From NCBI GenBank assembly GCA_949289635.1, contig CASEOS010000015.1, positions 1-48,353 on the forward strand: a stretch of DNA of 48,353 bases, read 5' to 3'. A program made the translations under genes and the position numbers. Below, in pieces: positions 34,530 through 43,095 of this stretch. The notes beneath the pieces are model-generated. The model did not search any database. It was given only the letters and a program-made list of their open reading frames with translations, and was not told the DNA's origin. Source of the stretch: an uncultured Eubacteriales bacterium (lineage in GTDB: Bacteria; Bacillota; Clostridia; TANB77; CAG-508). Within the stretch, counting starts at the first letter, position 1. Each line of letters begins with the position of its first letter.

Positions 34530-35441
34530 TTGAAAAAATTTAAAATTATTTCATATATCACATTAGTGATTGTTTTAGTCATATTGGCATTAACAGTCTA
34601 TACAAGTGCTACACAAAATAACGAACAGGATGAAAAAGAAAAAGTAACTTCAGAAATTCGATATTTAGATACCAAACTGGTAGAGTTGTTTAATCATATG
34701 AACAATATAGAAACAAGAAATTACCAGATATATACTACAAAAATAGAAGAATCTAGGTCAGCACAAAATTCAGGAGGTGGTTCTTCAGAAGAAGCTTCTA
34801 GTTCAGATTCCAATACAAGTTCTGGCTCAGATAGTACTTCTACTCAAGATAATAGTAATCAGGCAGAAACAGAAAATACAAATGAAAATTACGAAATGCA
34901 GGCAGCAGGAATTTTAACAACTAATAGAGATGTAGATTGGACCTCATGTAAAAATGAATCAGAACTAATTTATACATCTATATCAACCATTACATTAGAT
35001 TTGTATCGTTTAAATGTATCACAAGAAGATATATTAAATTTTAATAAAGAACTAGATTATTTAACAGTAAGTTTAGAAGAAGAAAACAAACAAAAGGCTT
35101 TAGATAATTTAGTAAAAGTATATGAATATATACCAAAATTTGCACAAACAGTTGTGGATGATACATTATATAAAACAGTATTGGAAACAAAATTAAATAT
35201 TTTTAGAGGATATGCAAAATTAGATAGTGGTGATTGGACAGGAATGAATACAAATATAGTAGATGCTATTAACTCATATGCTACATTATTAACCAATACA
35301 GAAATAGATGCTAATAAGCAAACAAGTATTAATAAAGGATATGTCATGTTAAATGAATTAAAAAATGCAGTAGATACGCAAAATATATCTGTATTTTTGA
35401 TAAAATATAAAAACTTACTAGAAGAAATGAATAATTTGTGA
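34530..35441 (+). CDS. Membrane-anchored protein with Ser/Thr/Asn linker
   Basis: 303 residues from TTG 34530, with GGAGGG 6 bp upstream; this start gives KKFKIISY and then a membrane helix (~7-25). After ~60 residues comes a low-complexity SGGGSSEEASSSDSNTSSGS-type linker (~78-115). A mostly helical extracellular domain of ~180 residues follows, with a lone cysteine. Domain not recognised; Leu/Asn-rich helices at regular spacing suggest a helical bundle. The gene ends only a few bases before the rnpB promoter (-10 at 35442), so it abuts the RNase P RNA. Confidence 0.78.
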   Translation: MKKFKIISYITLVIVLVILALTVYTSATQNNEQDEKEKVTSEIRYLDTKLVELFNHMNNIETRNYQIYTTKIEESRSAQNSGGGSSEEASSSDSNTSSGSDSTSTQDNSNQAETENTNENYEMQAAGILTTNRDVDWTSCKNESELIYTSISTITLDLYRLNVSQEDILNFNKELDYLTVSLEEENKQKALDNLVKVYEYIPKFAQTVVDDTLYKTVLETKLNIFRGYAKLDSGDWTGMNTNIVDAINSYATLLTNTEIDANKQTSINKGYVMLNELKNAVDTQNISVFLIKYKNLLEEMNNL

Positions 35442-35447
35442 TATAAT
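35439..35447 (+). promoter_or_regulatory. Extended -10 promoter of rnpB
   Basis: TGATATAAT: TG at 35439-35440 and TATAAT at 35442-35447, with no clear -35. It overlaps the stop codon region of the preceding gene. Confidence 0.6.
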
Positions 35448-35454
35448 ATTTGAT

Positions 35455-35802
35455 AGAGTAAATTGAATAGTCGCTGGTAAATTTCCGAAAGGAATTACGA
35501 GAGGAAAGTCCGGGCTCCATAAGAGCAATGATGCTAGATAACGTCTAGTGGGGGCGACCCTAAGGAAAGTGCAACAGAAAATAACCGCCAATTTTTGGTA
35601 AGGGTGAAAAGGTGAGGTAAGAGCTCACCAGCAATATGGTGACATATTGTGTTTGTGTAAACCCCATCAGGAGCAACACCTCAAAGAGAAGATTAAGCCA
35701 GCTCTGGCGCCTTCTCGACTTGCGTGGCTTGAGATATATAGTGATATATATCCTAGATAAATGACTATTTTAAACGACAGAACCCGGCTTACAGATTTAC
35801 TC
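35455..35802 (+). ncRNA. rnpB: RNase P RNA
   Basis: Catalytic RNA that matures tRNA 5' ends. The P4 strand GAGGAAAGTCCGGGCTCC is at 35501-35518 and its partner ACAGAACCCGGCTTAC at 35778-35793. The ends pair through GAGTAAAT and ATTTACTC. The conserved GTGCAACAGAAAATAACCGC block is near 35569-35588, where class A RNAs have their GCCACAGAAA motif. I therefore lean to class A, but the type should be tested by folding. The TCTTTTTTATTTT tail supplies termination. Length is about 348 nt. Confidence 0.95.
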
Positions 35803-35881
35803 TTTTTTATTTTATAGAAAAGAGAAATTTTTTAAAATTGAAAAATAAAATGTATATAAATTAGATGAGAGGTAGTAAATA

Positions 35882-36547
35882 ATGAGAATCAGGTACAAAA
35901 AATGGGCAAGACCAGAACTAGAAGCAAGTCCTTTTTATATAGACAATCCAGAAGAAATGAAAGGCAAATGGAAAACATATTTTGGAAATAACCATCCAAT
36001 TCATTTAGAGTTAGGATGTGGAAAAGGACAATTTATATCAGAACTTGCATCAGAAAATTTAGATATTAACTATATAGCCATTGACTTAGTAGATGCCATG
36101 TTAGGACTAGCAAAACGAAATGTAGAAGCAAAGTATAAGGAAAAAAATATAGAACCCAAAAATATTGTATTAACTAGATTTGATATAGAAAGAATTTTAT
36201 TAATCTTAGAGGAACAAGATAAAATAGAAAGAATCTATATTAATTTCTGTAATCCTTGGCCAAAGGGAAAACACAGAAAAAAGAGACTAACACATACAAG
36301 ACAATTAGAAAAATATAGAGAATTTCTAAAAGACAATGGAGAAATCTATTTTAAAACAGATGATGATGATTTATTCCATTCTAGCTTATTATATTTTGAA
36401 GAAGCAGGATTTGAAGTGGTAAAGAAAACCTATGACTTACATACAGAACCTATATTTGAAAAAAACATAGAAACTGAGCATGAAAAGATGTTTTCAGAAC
36501 AAGGAATTAAAATAAAAGCACTAATAGCAAGAAAAAATAAACAATAG
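35882..36547 (+). CDS. trmB: tRNA (guanine-N7-)-methyltransferase
   Basis: Forms m7G46 in tRNA with S-adenosylmethionine. 221 residues with [13 protein letters not shown] at the start, the SAM-binding [22 protein letters not shown], the [18 protein letters not shown] active-site block, and [13 protein letters not shown]. All are diagnostic of TrmB. Start follows GAGAGGTAGTAAATA. It lies just after rnpB, so tRNA processing and modification genes are neighbours, though rnpB has its own terminator. Confidence 0.95.
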   Translation: MRIRYKKWARPELEASPFYIDNPEEMKGKWKTYFGNNHPIHLELGCGKGQFISELASENLDINYIAIDLVDAMLGLAKRNVEAKYKEKNIEPKNIVLTRFDIERILLILEEQDKIERIYINFCNPWPKGKHRKKRLTHTRQLEKYREFLKDNGEIYFKTDDDDLFHSSLLYFEEAGFEVVKKTYDLHTEPIFEKNIETEHEKMFSEQGIKIKALIARKNKQ

Positions 36548-36578
36548 CATGTATGGATAAAAATACATGCTATTTTTT
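36544..36578. terminator. Bidirectional terminator between trmB and the rluA-like pseudogene
   Basis: ATAGCATGTAT pairs with ATACATGCTAT (11 bp perfect), followed by TTTTTTAATT. Confidence 0.85.
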
Positions 36579-37491
36579 AATTAATAAATTTTTCATGTCA
36601 TCTGGCAAAGAACAAGTAAAACATTGTTCTTTTTTTGTGACTGGATGAATGAAAGAAATTAGATAACTATGTAAAGCCTGTCTATTAATTAAATCTGAAG
36701 GTTTGCCATATAAAGTATCACCAAGTAAAGGATGACCAATATGACTAAAATGAACACGTATTTGATGTGTTCTGCCAGTTTCTAACTTGCATTTTACTAG
36801 TGAAAAAGTTTGTGTAGTTTCATACTTAGAATCTTTGTAATGCCATTCTTTTATAACCTCATAAATTGTTCTAGAAGGTTGACCATCAAAGTCCACACAC
36901 CTTTCGATAATACTACCAGGCTTTCTGGCAATTGGTAAATCAATTATTCCAGATTTTTTAGCTAAAATTCCTTCAACAATGCAAAGATATTCTTTTTGAA
37001 AAAGATTTTTATTCATTTGTTCACTAAAGGCTTCTTGAATATAGGCACATTTTGCAAAAATAACTAATCCGAGAAGTATTAAAATCTAATCGATTAACAG
37101 GCCTAATTTTTTTCTGTAAACCAATAGAATTAAAATAAAATTTCACACCATTTGATAAAGAATCAGCGTAATGTAAAATAGATGGATGAATAGCAATACC
37201 AGCAGGCTTATTTACAATTAATAACCAGTCATCTTCATAAATGATTTCTAAATCCATTTTTGTAGGAACGACATTGGTATTATTTTCGGAATAATTAAAA
37301 TGAATGACTAATTTATCATTTACTTCAAAAGAATTTCTAGTATCACAAAGAGAACCATTAAGCATGATACATTTTTCTTCAATTAATTTTGTTAATAAAC
37401 GATTAGAAATATGTAATTCATTTTTTAAAATGGAATGAATGTTTTCATATTTATTTTTATCATTAACAGTTATACGATATGTAATTTCCAT
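36570..37491 (-). pseudogene. RluA-family pseudouridine synthase broken by a +1 frameshift
   Basis: Two consecutive minus-strand frames together make one RluA-type enzyme. The 5' part (37024-37491) has an S4-like N-terminus and the catalytic start VNRLDFNTS. The 3' part (36570-37016) has KEYLCIVEG, RKPGSIIERCVDF, KLETGRTHQIRVH and HPLLGDTLYG. At 37071 one extra base shifts the frame: dropping it reads RLDFNTSGLVIFAKCAYIQE and continues without stops into the second part. The break lies in the R-L-D-x-x-T-S-G catalytic motif. It could be a true inactivating indel, an assembly error or, less likely, programmed shifting at a rare CGG codon. No other damage is seen. Confidence 0.85.
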
Positions 37492-37640
37492 TGATTTTTT
37501 AAAAGATTTTTCTCCTTTTTAAATTTCAAGACTACTTGATATATCAAAGTATATACTATATAGCCTGCAAAATCAATGTATTTTATAAAACAAGGAAAAT
37601 TACCAATAATTGTAAAACAATAAAAAGCAAAATAAAAACT

Positions 37641-37844
37641 TTCTTAGAGTCTTTTACTTTAAGAAAGTTTTTTTTATAGAAATAATATCAATAAATAAGA
37701 AGAATGTCAATGATTTTAAAAAAACTTTTAGAAATAGTGTAACATCATATTTCTTATGTATTGAGTGTATATATTTTTAATAAACCGCATAAAATTACTA
37801 TTTATATAAATTTATTATTTTCTTAAAGTAAAAGACTCTAAGAA
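37641..37844. repeat. 26-bp perfect inverted repeats, each itself a hairpin, 150 bp apart
   Basis: TTCTTAGAGTCTTTTACTTT+AAGAAA (37641-37666) is the exact reverse complement of 37819-37844. The left copy plus its T-run (AAACTTTCTTA/AAGAAAGTTTTTTTT) is a classic terminator; the right copy is a hairpin 34 bp before the pilin-like gene. The stretch 37492-37878 has no gene. It could be a small inserted element or a regulatory pair. Confidence 0.7.
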
Positions 37845-37878
37845 AATAATAATCATACGAAAAGAAGGGAGAAAACAA

Positions 37879-38964
37879 ATGAAAGAAAAATTGAAAAACA
37901 CAAAAGGTATTACTTTAATTGCATTAGTTATTACGATTATTGTGTTATTAATCTTGGCAGGGGTAAGTATAGCTACCTTAACAGGAGAAAATGGGATTTT
38001 AACAAGAGCAAGTGATGCAGATATAGAAACAAGAGCGGCAACAGTAGAAGAAAGAAAAAATTTATGGAAAACAGACAAACAAACAGATAATTATGTAGAA
38101 GAAAATACAGCACAAACATTAGAAGAACTGTTAGATGATTTAGAAGGGGAAGAATTAATTACAACAGAAGAAAGAACTCAAATAGAAGAAACGGGACATG
38201 TCGTAATTGGAAGTAAAGATATCAGTTTTTCAGATGGATTGACAGAAGCAAGTTATACTATAACAAGTAGTTTAGACGAAGTGAATTTTAATAGAATTAT
38301 CACAGAAGGAGATATTGCAATAGAAAAACCGGGATATACAAGTTATACAATAGAAGGGGTATCTGCTAGCCAAGATGGAGAATATGTAACAAGTGGAAGT
38401 GTAGCAGGAAAGAGTGGAAATCTAGAAATTGTAGGAAATATAAATGATGCAACATTTAGCTATACATTAAGCAATTTCATGCAAGGAGATGAAGTATTTT
38501 ATTGTAAAATTAATATAGATGGAGAAGATCATTATAAAGAAATTAAAGTGATACAAGGTGATGTTGTAACATATGAAGAAGACTTCGCAGGGATAGTATA
38601 TAGTAATGGAGCTGCAGTATGGGTAGATGATTACAATGAAAATTATACAAATGGAAAAGCAAAGAAGACAGACACAAGTGAATATGCGGCTAGAATAAAT
38701 TTCACATATATAGGAAGAGGATGTGAAGTGATATCAAGGATAGGTGAAACAGGATGGCTTCAAATAGTAGGAGAGAACAGAACACAATATATAGATACTG
38801 GGAAAGGATTAGAAAATGAAAGGTTTCAAGTAGATGTAACTAAAGGTATTTTTGATGATTTAGATTACGGAACACATGATATACAAATAACACAATCAGC
38901 AGTTTCAGATATTGCTAGTAGATATCCAAATTTCTATATAGATGCAATAAAAATATATAAATAA
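37879..38964 (+). CDS. Pilin-like surface protein with type IV prepilin N-terminus
   Basis: 361 residues. The N-terminus KEKLKNTKG then ITLIALVITIIVLLILAGVS is a class III (prepilin peptidase) signal: a short basic leader, Gly before the cleavage site, then a hydrophobic helix. The usual Glu at mature position 5 is Ala here, which is common in the Clostridial GITLIALVITI group. After ~residue 60 come a charged helical stalk and beta-rich domains (SYTITSSLDEV ... YSNGAAVWVDD ... NFYIDAIKIYK) that resemble cell-surface or carbohydrate-binding modules. Start follows GAAGGGAGAAAACAA. Pilus or pseudopilus role is inferred; no secretion ATPase is nearby. Confidence 0.8.
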   Translation: MKEKLKNTKGITLIALVITIIVLLILAGVSIATLTGENGILTRASDADIETRAATVEERKNLWKTDKQTDNYVEENTAQTLEELLDDLEGEELITTEERTQIEETGHVVIGSKDISFSDGLTEASYTITSSLDEVNFNRIITEGDIAIEKPGYTSYTIEGVSASQDGEYVTSGSVAGKSGNLEIVGNINDATFSYTLSNFMQGDEVFYCKINIDGEDHYKEIKVIQGDVVTYEEDFAGIVYSNGAAVWVDDYNENYTNGKAKKTDTSEYAARINFTYIGRGCEVISRIGETGWLQIVGENRTQYIDTGKGLENERFQVDVTKGIFDDLDYGTHDIQITQSAVSDIASRYPNFYIDAIKIYK

Positions 38965-39052
38965 AAAATGAAAATAAACAAAAAGTAGAAATAATACAAT
39001 GTCATCTTTTTTTAAAAATTTGTAGTGTTGTAAAGAAAAATTAAAAAATAGC

Positions 39053-39081
39053 TTGTATTTTATAGAAATACGTGTTAGAAT
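39053..39081 (+). promoter_or_regulatory. Promoter of pyrG
   Basis: TTGTAT (39053-39058), 17 bp, TAGAAT (39076-39081). The predicted start near 39088 is the first base of the following hairpin. Confidence 0.6.
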
Positions 39082-39087
39082 AATAAT

Positions 39088-39140
39088 AGATTAAAAAAAA
39101 ACCGATTTTGAAAGGGAAGATTTTTTTAATCTTTTTTTGT
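39088..39140 (+). promoter_or_regulatory. Attenuator-like leader of pyrG
   Basis: AGATTAAAAAAA (39088-39099) pairs with TTTTTTTAATCT (39121-39132) and is followed by a T-rich run, making an intrinsic terminator right before the GAAAGGGG ribosome site of pyrG. The stem starts at the predicted transcript 5' end, so the whole leader is about 70 nt. Bacillus pyrG is controlled by CTP-dependent attenuation through slippage at the transcript start. A similar logic here, perhaps at the A9 run, is inference. Confidence 0.55.
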
Positions 39141-39160
39141 TTTTTAGAAAGGGGTATTAA

Positions 39161-40759
39161 ATGAATACAAAGTATATTTTTGTAACAGGTGGTGTTGTAT
39201 CAGGATTAGGAAAAGGAATTACAGCAGCATCATTAGGAAGATTATTAAAAAATAGAGGGTATAAAGTAACCATACAAAAATTTGACCCATATATCAATGT
39301 AGATCCAGGAACAATGAATCCATATGAGCATGGAGAAGTTTTTGTAACAGATGATGGTGCAGAAACAGATTTAGATTTAGGACATTATGAGAGATTTATT
39401 GATGAAAATCTAACACATAATTCAAGTATCACGATGGGAAAAATCTACCAAAGTGTTATAGAAAAAGAAAGAAAGGGAGACTATTTAGGAAAAACCGTAC
39501 AAGTTATTCCACATATTACAAATGAAATTAAAGATAAAATTTATGGATTTGAAGATACAGATACAGATATTGTCATTACAGAAGTTGGTGGAACAGTAGG
39601 AGATATTGAAGGACTTTCTATTATAGAAGCTATTAGACAAGTAGGATTGGAAAAAAACAAAGAGGATGTTGTCTATATTCATGTAACCCTACTACCATAT
39701 ATCTTTGGTTCTAATGAAATTAAATCAAAACCAACACAACATTCTGTAAAAGAATTACAAAGTTTAGGTATAAAACCAGATATTTTAGTTTGTAGAACAG
39801 AACAAGATATCCCAGATACCATAAGAGAAAAATTATCTCTATTTTGTAATGTTAGAAAATCAAGTGTTATCCAAAATAAGACAGCAGACTGTCTTTATGC
39901 AGTACCTCTAATGTTAGAAGAAGAAGGGTTAGCCAGAGAAGTATGTAATCATTTACATTTAGAAAAATATATTCCAGATAATACGAAATGGGAAGAAATG
40001 ATTGAAAATATTAGAAAGATAGATGAAAATAAAGTTGTCAATATTGGATTAGTGGGAAAATATATAAAATTAGAAGATTCATACATTTCTGTCATTGAAA
40101 GTTTATATCATGCAGGATTTGTCAACAATGTAAAGGTAAAAGTAACTTTGTTTGATTCTGAAAAAATCACAAGAGAAAATGTGAAAGAACAATTAAAAGA
40201 AATGGATGGTATTGTTATTCCAGGGGGATTTGGTGACAGAGGCATTGATGGAATGATAGAAACTGTAAAATATGTAAGAGAAAACAATATTCCGTTCTTA
40301 GGAATTTGTTTAGGAATGCAAATGGCCGTTGTAGAATTTGCAAGAGATGTGTTAGGAATTGAAGATGCAGATTCAGAAGAGTTTAATAAAGAAACACCAA
40401 ATCAAATCATTCATATTATGGAAGAACAAAAGAAGATTGATACAAAAGGTGGAACAATGAGATTAGGTGCATATCCATGTGTAATAAAAGAAGGAACATT
40501 AGCAGAAAAACTTTATGGAGCTACTGAAATTTCAGAAAGACATAGACATAGATTTGAATATAATAATGATTATAGAGAAAGACTAGAAAAGGCAGGATTA
40601 GAGGTATCTGGAACTTCTCCAGATGGACTATTGGTCGAAATGGTAGAAATACCAGAACATCCATATTTTATTGCAGGACAATTCCATCCTGAATTAAAAT
40701 CAAGACCAAATAGACCAGCACCATTGTTTGTAGGATTGGTAAAAGCAGCAAAAAAATAG
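39161..40759 (+). CDS. pyrG: CTP synthase
   Basis: Makes CTP from UTP, ATP and glutamine. 532 residues: the N-terminal synthetase domain begins [21 protein letters not shown] (P-loop) and has [16 protein letters not shown] and [24 protein letters not shown]. The C-terminal class I glutamine amidotransferase has GGFGDRG, the Cys nucleophile in FLGICLGMQ, and the His/Glu pair in QFHPE. All catalytic residues are present. Start follows GAAAGGGGTATTAA. The upstream hairpin suggests transcription attenuation. Confidence 0.97.
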   Translation: MNTKYIFVTGGVVSGLGKGITAASLGRLLKNRGYKVTIQKFDPYINVDPGTMNPYEHGEVFVTDDGAETDLDLGHYERFIDENLTHNSSITMGKIYQSVIEKERKGDYLGKTVQVIPHITNEIKDKIYGFEDTDTDIVITEVGGTVGDIEGLSIIEAIRQVGLEKNKEDVVYIHVTLLPYIFGSNEIKSKPTQHSVKELQSLGIKPDILVCRTEQDIPDTIREKLSLFCNVRKSSVIQNKTADCLYAVPLMLEEEGLAREVCNHLHLEKYIPDNTKWEEMIENIRKIDENKVVNIGLVGKYIKLEDSYISVIESLYHAGFVNNVKVKVTLFDSEKITRENVKEQLKEMDGIVIPGGFGDRGIDGMIETVKYVRENNIPFLGICLGMQMAVVEFARDVLGIEDADSEEFNKETPNQIIHIMEEQKKIDTKGGTMRLGAYPCVIKEGTLAEKLYGATEISERHRHRFEYNNDYRERLEKAGLEVSGTSPDGLLVEMVEIPEHPYFIAGQFHPELKSRPNRPAPLFVGLVKAAKK

Positions 40760-40771
40760 AAAGGGAGAGTA

Positions 40772-40801
40772 TTTACAAAAATAATTTATATGTGATATAA
40801 T
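40772..40801 (+). promoter_or_regulatory. Promoter of the small membrane protein gene at 40840
   Basis: TTTACA (40772-40777), 18 bp, TATAAT (40796-40801) with a TGA extension. Confidence 0.55.
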
Positions 40802-40839
40802 AGTAAAGTACGAAAGCAAATTAAGAGGTGGTAAGGAAA

Positions 40840-41172
40840 ATGACAGTGCTTATAGTAGTATACATACTAATACTTGTAATATTTGCCCTTGTTGCATATG
40901 CAGTTATGCAAATTAAGCTATTTGGAATGAAAGTAAAAGATTTCTGGGGATTTATTGAAGCAAACCAGATGTTAGATAAATTATATATGTTTGCAAAACA
41001 ATATGAAAGAATGACACCACAAGAACAAGTTATCTATTTATCAGAAGCTGAGAAAATATTTAAAGCATTTGATAAAGTCCCAGATGAATTATGGGAAGAG
41101 GAATATGATAAATATAAAGAAGTACTTAGTAAATATAATGATATTCGAATGTTAAGATGGACATCAAATTAA
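40840..41172 (+). CDS. Small membrane-anchored protein, 110 aa
   Basis: Not recognised. From ATG 40840, with AAGAGGTGG upstream; a GTG at 40828 overlaps that site. A membrane helix occupies residues ~3-25 (VLIVVYILILVIFALVAYAV). A cytoplasmic helical domain of ~80 residues follows, with FAKQYERMTPQEQVIYLSEAE and DELWEEEYDKYKEVLSKY. No cysteines or catalytic signature. It is single-gene, bounded by a promoter and a bidirectional terminator facing the nfeD-SPFH operon. Confidence 0.75.
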   Translation: MTVLIVVYILILVIFALVAYAVMQIKLFGMKVKDFWGFIEANQMLDKLYMFAKQYERMTPQEQVIYLSEAEKIFKAFDKVPDELWEEEYDKYKEVLSKYNDIRMLRWTSN

Positions 41173-41184
41173 GCATAAGAAAGA

Positions 41185-41217
41185 AAAAAATCCAGTTTTG
41201 TGAAACTGGATTTTTAA
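41185..41217. terminator. Bidirectional terminator
   Basis: TCCAGTTT and AAACTGGA around TGTG, with seven A before and five T after; it serves both convergent genes. Confidence 0.88.
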
Positions 41218-41230
41218 TATATTCATAAAA

Positions 41231-42160
41231 TTACTCTTCAGTCTTTTTTGTTGTTTTTGCTTTTTTCTCATCAGTCATAACTTCTTTAATAGCGCCTAAG
41301 CTACTTAATGCACTAGTTGCTTCAAATGGAATAAATACTTTGTTAGCTTCACCATCAGCAACTTTCTCTAAAGCTTCTAAAGATTTTAATTGAACTAATT
41401 TTTCATCAGGATCAGATTTTTTAATTGCTTCATAAACTCTTTGAATTTCTTGAGCTTTAGCATCAGCAACTTCTTTAATAGCTTGTGCTTCACCGACAGC
41501 TCTTCTAATTTGTGATTCTTTATCAGCTTCAGCTTCTAAGATAGCTGCTTGTTTTTTACCTTCTGCAATTGTAATAGCAGATTGTCTTTGAGCTTCTGCC
41601 TCTAGAATTAAAGCTCTTTTATTTCTTTCAGCATTCATTTCTTTTTCCATGGCATCTCTAACATCAGCAGGTGGCTCGATATCTTTGATTTCCACTCTGT
41701 CAATTTTACATCCCCATCTATCTGTTGCTTCATCTAGTACAACTCTTAATTTTGTATTAATACCATCTCTTGAACTAAAGGTTTCATCTAAGTCCATTTT
41801 ACCAATAATATCACGGATAGTTGTAATAGCTAAATATTCAATACCTTTTTTCAAACTTTGGATTTCATAAACTGCTTTTGCTGGATCTGTTATTTGATAG
41901 AACACAACAGTATCAATTGTAATGGTAACATTATCTTTTGTAATAACGCTTTGAGGTGGAATATCCATTGTTTGTTGTTTTAAGCTAACGACACTTCTTA
42001 CATGATCAAAAAATGGAACAATAATGGTAAGACCTGCATCAGCTACCTTATAAAATTTACCTAATCTTTCAATGATATATACCTCAGATTGTTTAACGAT
42101 TTTAATAGACATAAATGCTATCACTAAGATGATAACAAGCAATATTATTAAAAAAATCAT
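41231..42160 (-). CDS. SPFH/band 7 (stomatin-like) membrane protein
   Basis: 309 residues. An N-terminal membrane helix (~2-18) is followed by the prohibitin-homology domain (VKQSEVYIIERLGKFYKV ... LKQQTMDIPPQSVITKDNVT ... RDIIGKMDLDETFSSRD). A long Ala/Glu-rich coiled coil (~180-250, EAEAQRQSAITIAEGKKQAA) and a charged tail follow. This is the QmcA/YbbK-like stomatin group, which builds ring or cage scaffolds in membranes. It follows the NfeD gene by 58 bp on the same strand, the conserved stomatin-NfeD pair. RBS AAAGGAGGAAGTTTT. Confidence 0.93.
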   Translation of the reverse strand: MIFLIILLVIILVIAFMSIKIVKQSEVYIIERLGKFYKVADAGLTIIVPFFDHVRSVVSLKQQTMDIPPQSVITKDNVTITIDTVVFYQITDPAKAVYEIQSLKKGIEYLAITTIRDIIGKMDLDETFSSRDGINTKLRVVLDEATDRWGCKIDRVEIKDIEPPADVRDAMEKEMNAERNKRALILEAEAQRQSAITIAEGKKQAAILEAEADKESQIRRAVGEAQAIKEVADAKAQEIQRVYEAIKKSDPDEKLVQLKSLEALEKVADGEANKVFIPFEATSALSSLGAIKEVMTDEKKAKTTKKTEE

Positions 42161-42218
42161 AAAACTTCCTCCTTTTAAACATCCTTATTTTTAATTTATA
42201 AATAAAAATATAAACAAA

Positions 42219-42653
42219 TTATTTTGAAATTGGTGTAACAATTGCTCGAACACCATCAATTTCTTTTATTTCTACTTTTGTTCCTTTTTCAATATTAGAA
42301 CCATTAATACCTTCTGCAGACCATACTTCGCCATCAACTTTTATTTGACCTACACCATTGATAGAATCAATATCTTTGATGACAATGGCTGTTTTTCCAA
42401 TAATGGAAAAGGCATTTGTTTTTTCTGTATTTTCTTTTTTATTCACAAATTTCTTCACAAATGGTTTTGTTGCTAAAATTAACACAGCAGATAAAATGAC
42501 AAAGATACTTGCTTGAATCATTAAGTTATCTGTAAAGAAACTAACACACATTGTAATTAAACCTGCAACACCTAACCAGAATACTAAAAAACCAGTTGTT
42601 ATGATTTCTGCTATAAAAAATATTCCAGAAGCAATTAACCAAAATTGCCACAT
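42219..42653 (-). CDS. NfeD-family membrane protein
   Basis: 144 residues with two to three membrane helices (~5-30, 34-60) and a C-terminal OB-fold domain (~85-140: GKTAIVIKDIDSINGVGQIK then VDGEVWSAEG, ending GVRAIVTPIS). This is the short NfeD1b form lacking the serine protease domain; it partners stomatin-like proteins, and the SPFH gene is directly downstream. RBS AAAAAGGAGGATTTATTT. The foldback element at 42756 lies in its upstream region, and its promoter was not clear to me. Confidence 0.93.
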   Translation of the reverse strand: MWQFWLIASGIFFIAEIITTGFLVFWLGVAGLITMCVSFFTDNLMIQASIFVILSAVLILATKPFVKKFVNKKENTEKTNAFSIIGKTAIVIKDIDSINGVGQIKVDGEVWSAEGINGSNIEKGTKVEIKEIDGVRAIVTPISK

Positions 42654-42747
42654 AAATAAATCCTCCTTTTTTATTCACACTATATATATTATACTATAAA
42701 ATATGGAAAAAATAAAGGGTTTTGACAAAAATAGTTATAGAATTCAC

Positions 42748-43005
42748 TATTTACTGTTACAATTCACATCTCACTAAAGGATAGGGAAAGGTTATGGTAT
42801 TCTATATTTCATAAATTTCTCGGCTCAATGCGTACTTTAGCCTTTCTAAATCTAAAACAAACGAGCCTCTCGCTATTCCCGCTTCCTCATTTGTTTTAAA
42901 TTAAGAAAGGCTACAAGCACTCCAATCACATTCGAAATTCATTCAATCTAGAATACCATAACCTTTCCCTATCCTTTAGTGAGATGTGAATTGTAATTAT
43001 TTACT
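42748..43005. mobile_element. 242-bp foldback MITE with 8-bp target duplication
   Basis: TATTTACT occurs at 42748-42755 and again at 42998-43005, flanking the element 42756-42997. The first ~48 bp (TTACAATTCACATCTCACTA ... GGTTATGGTATTCT) are matched by the reverse complement of the last 48. Weaker complementarity continues to the centre (GCCTTTCTAAATCTAAAACA against TGTTTTAAATTAAGAAAGGC), leaving a short CCTCTCGCTATTCCCGC tip. No ORF. It does not share the RAYT core, so another, absent transposase probably moved it. It fills most of the 442-bp gap between the divergent nfeD and pilin-like genes. Confidence 0.85.
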
Positions 43006-43040
43006 AGTTATTTTCAAAGTAAAATATTTATGTATAAAAC

Positions 43041-43069
43041 TTGTAATTGAAGTAAAAAAATGATATAGT
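43041..43069 (+). promoter_or_regulatory. Promoter of the second pilin-like gene and murB
   Basis: TTGTAA (43041-43046), 17 bp, TATAGT (43064-43069), preceded by TGA. Confidence 0.6.
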
Positions 43070-43095
43070 AATAAAGAATTTAACGAAGGAGAAAA

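Noticed and set aside
42756..42997. Structured RNA or riboswitch between nfeD and the pilin-like gene
   Set aside because: The end-to-end complementarity and the 8-bp direct duplication fit a transposed foldback element better; no known riboswitch motif was seen.
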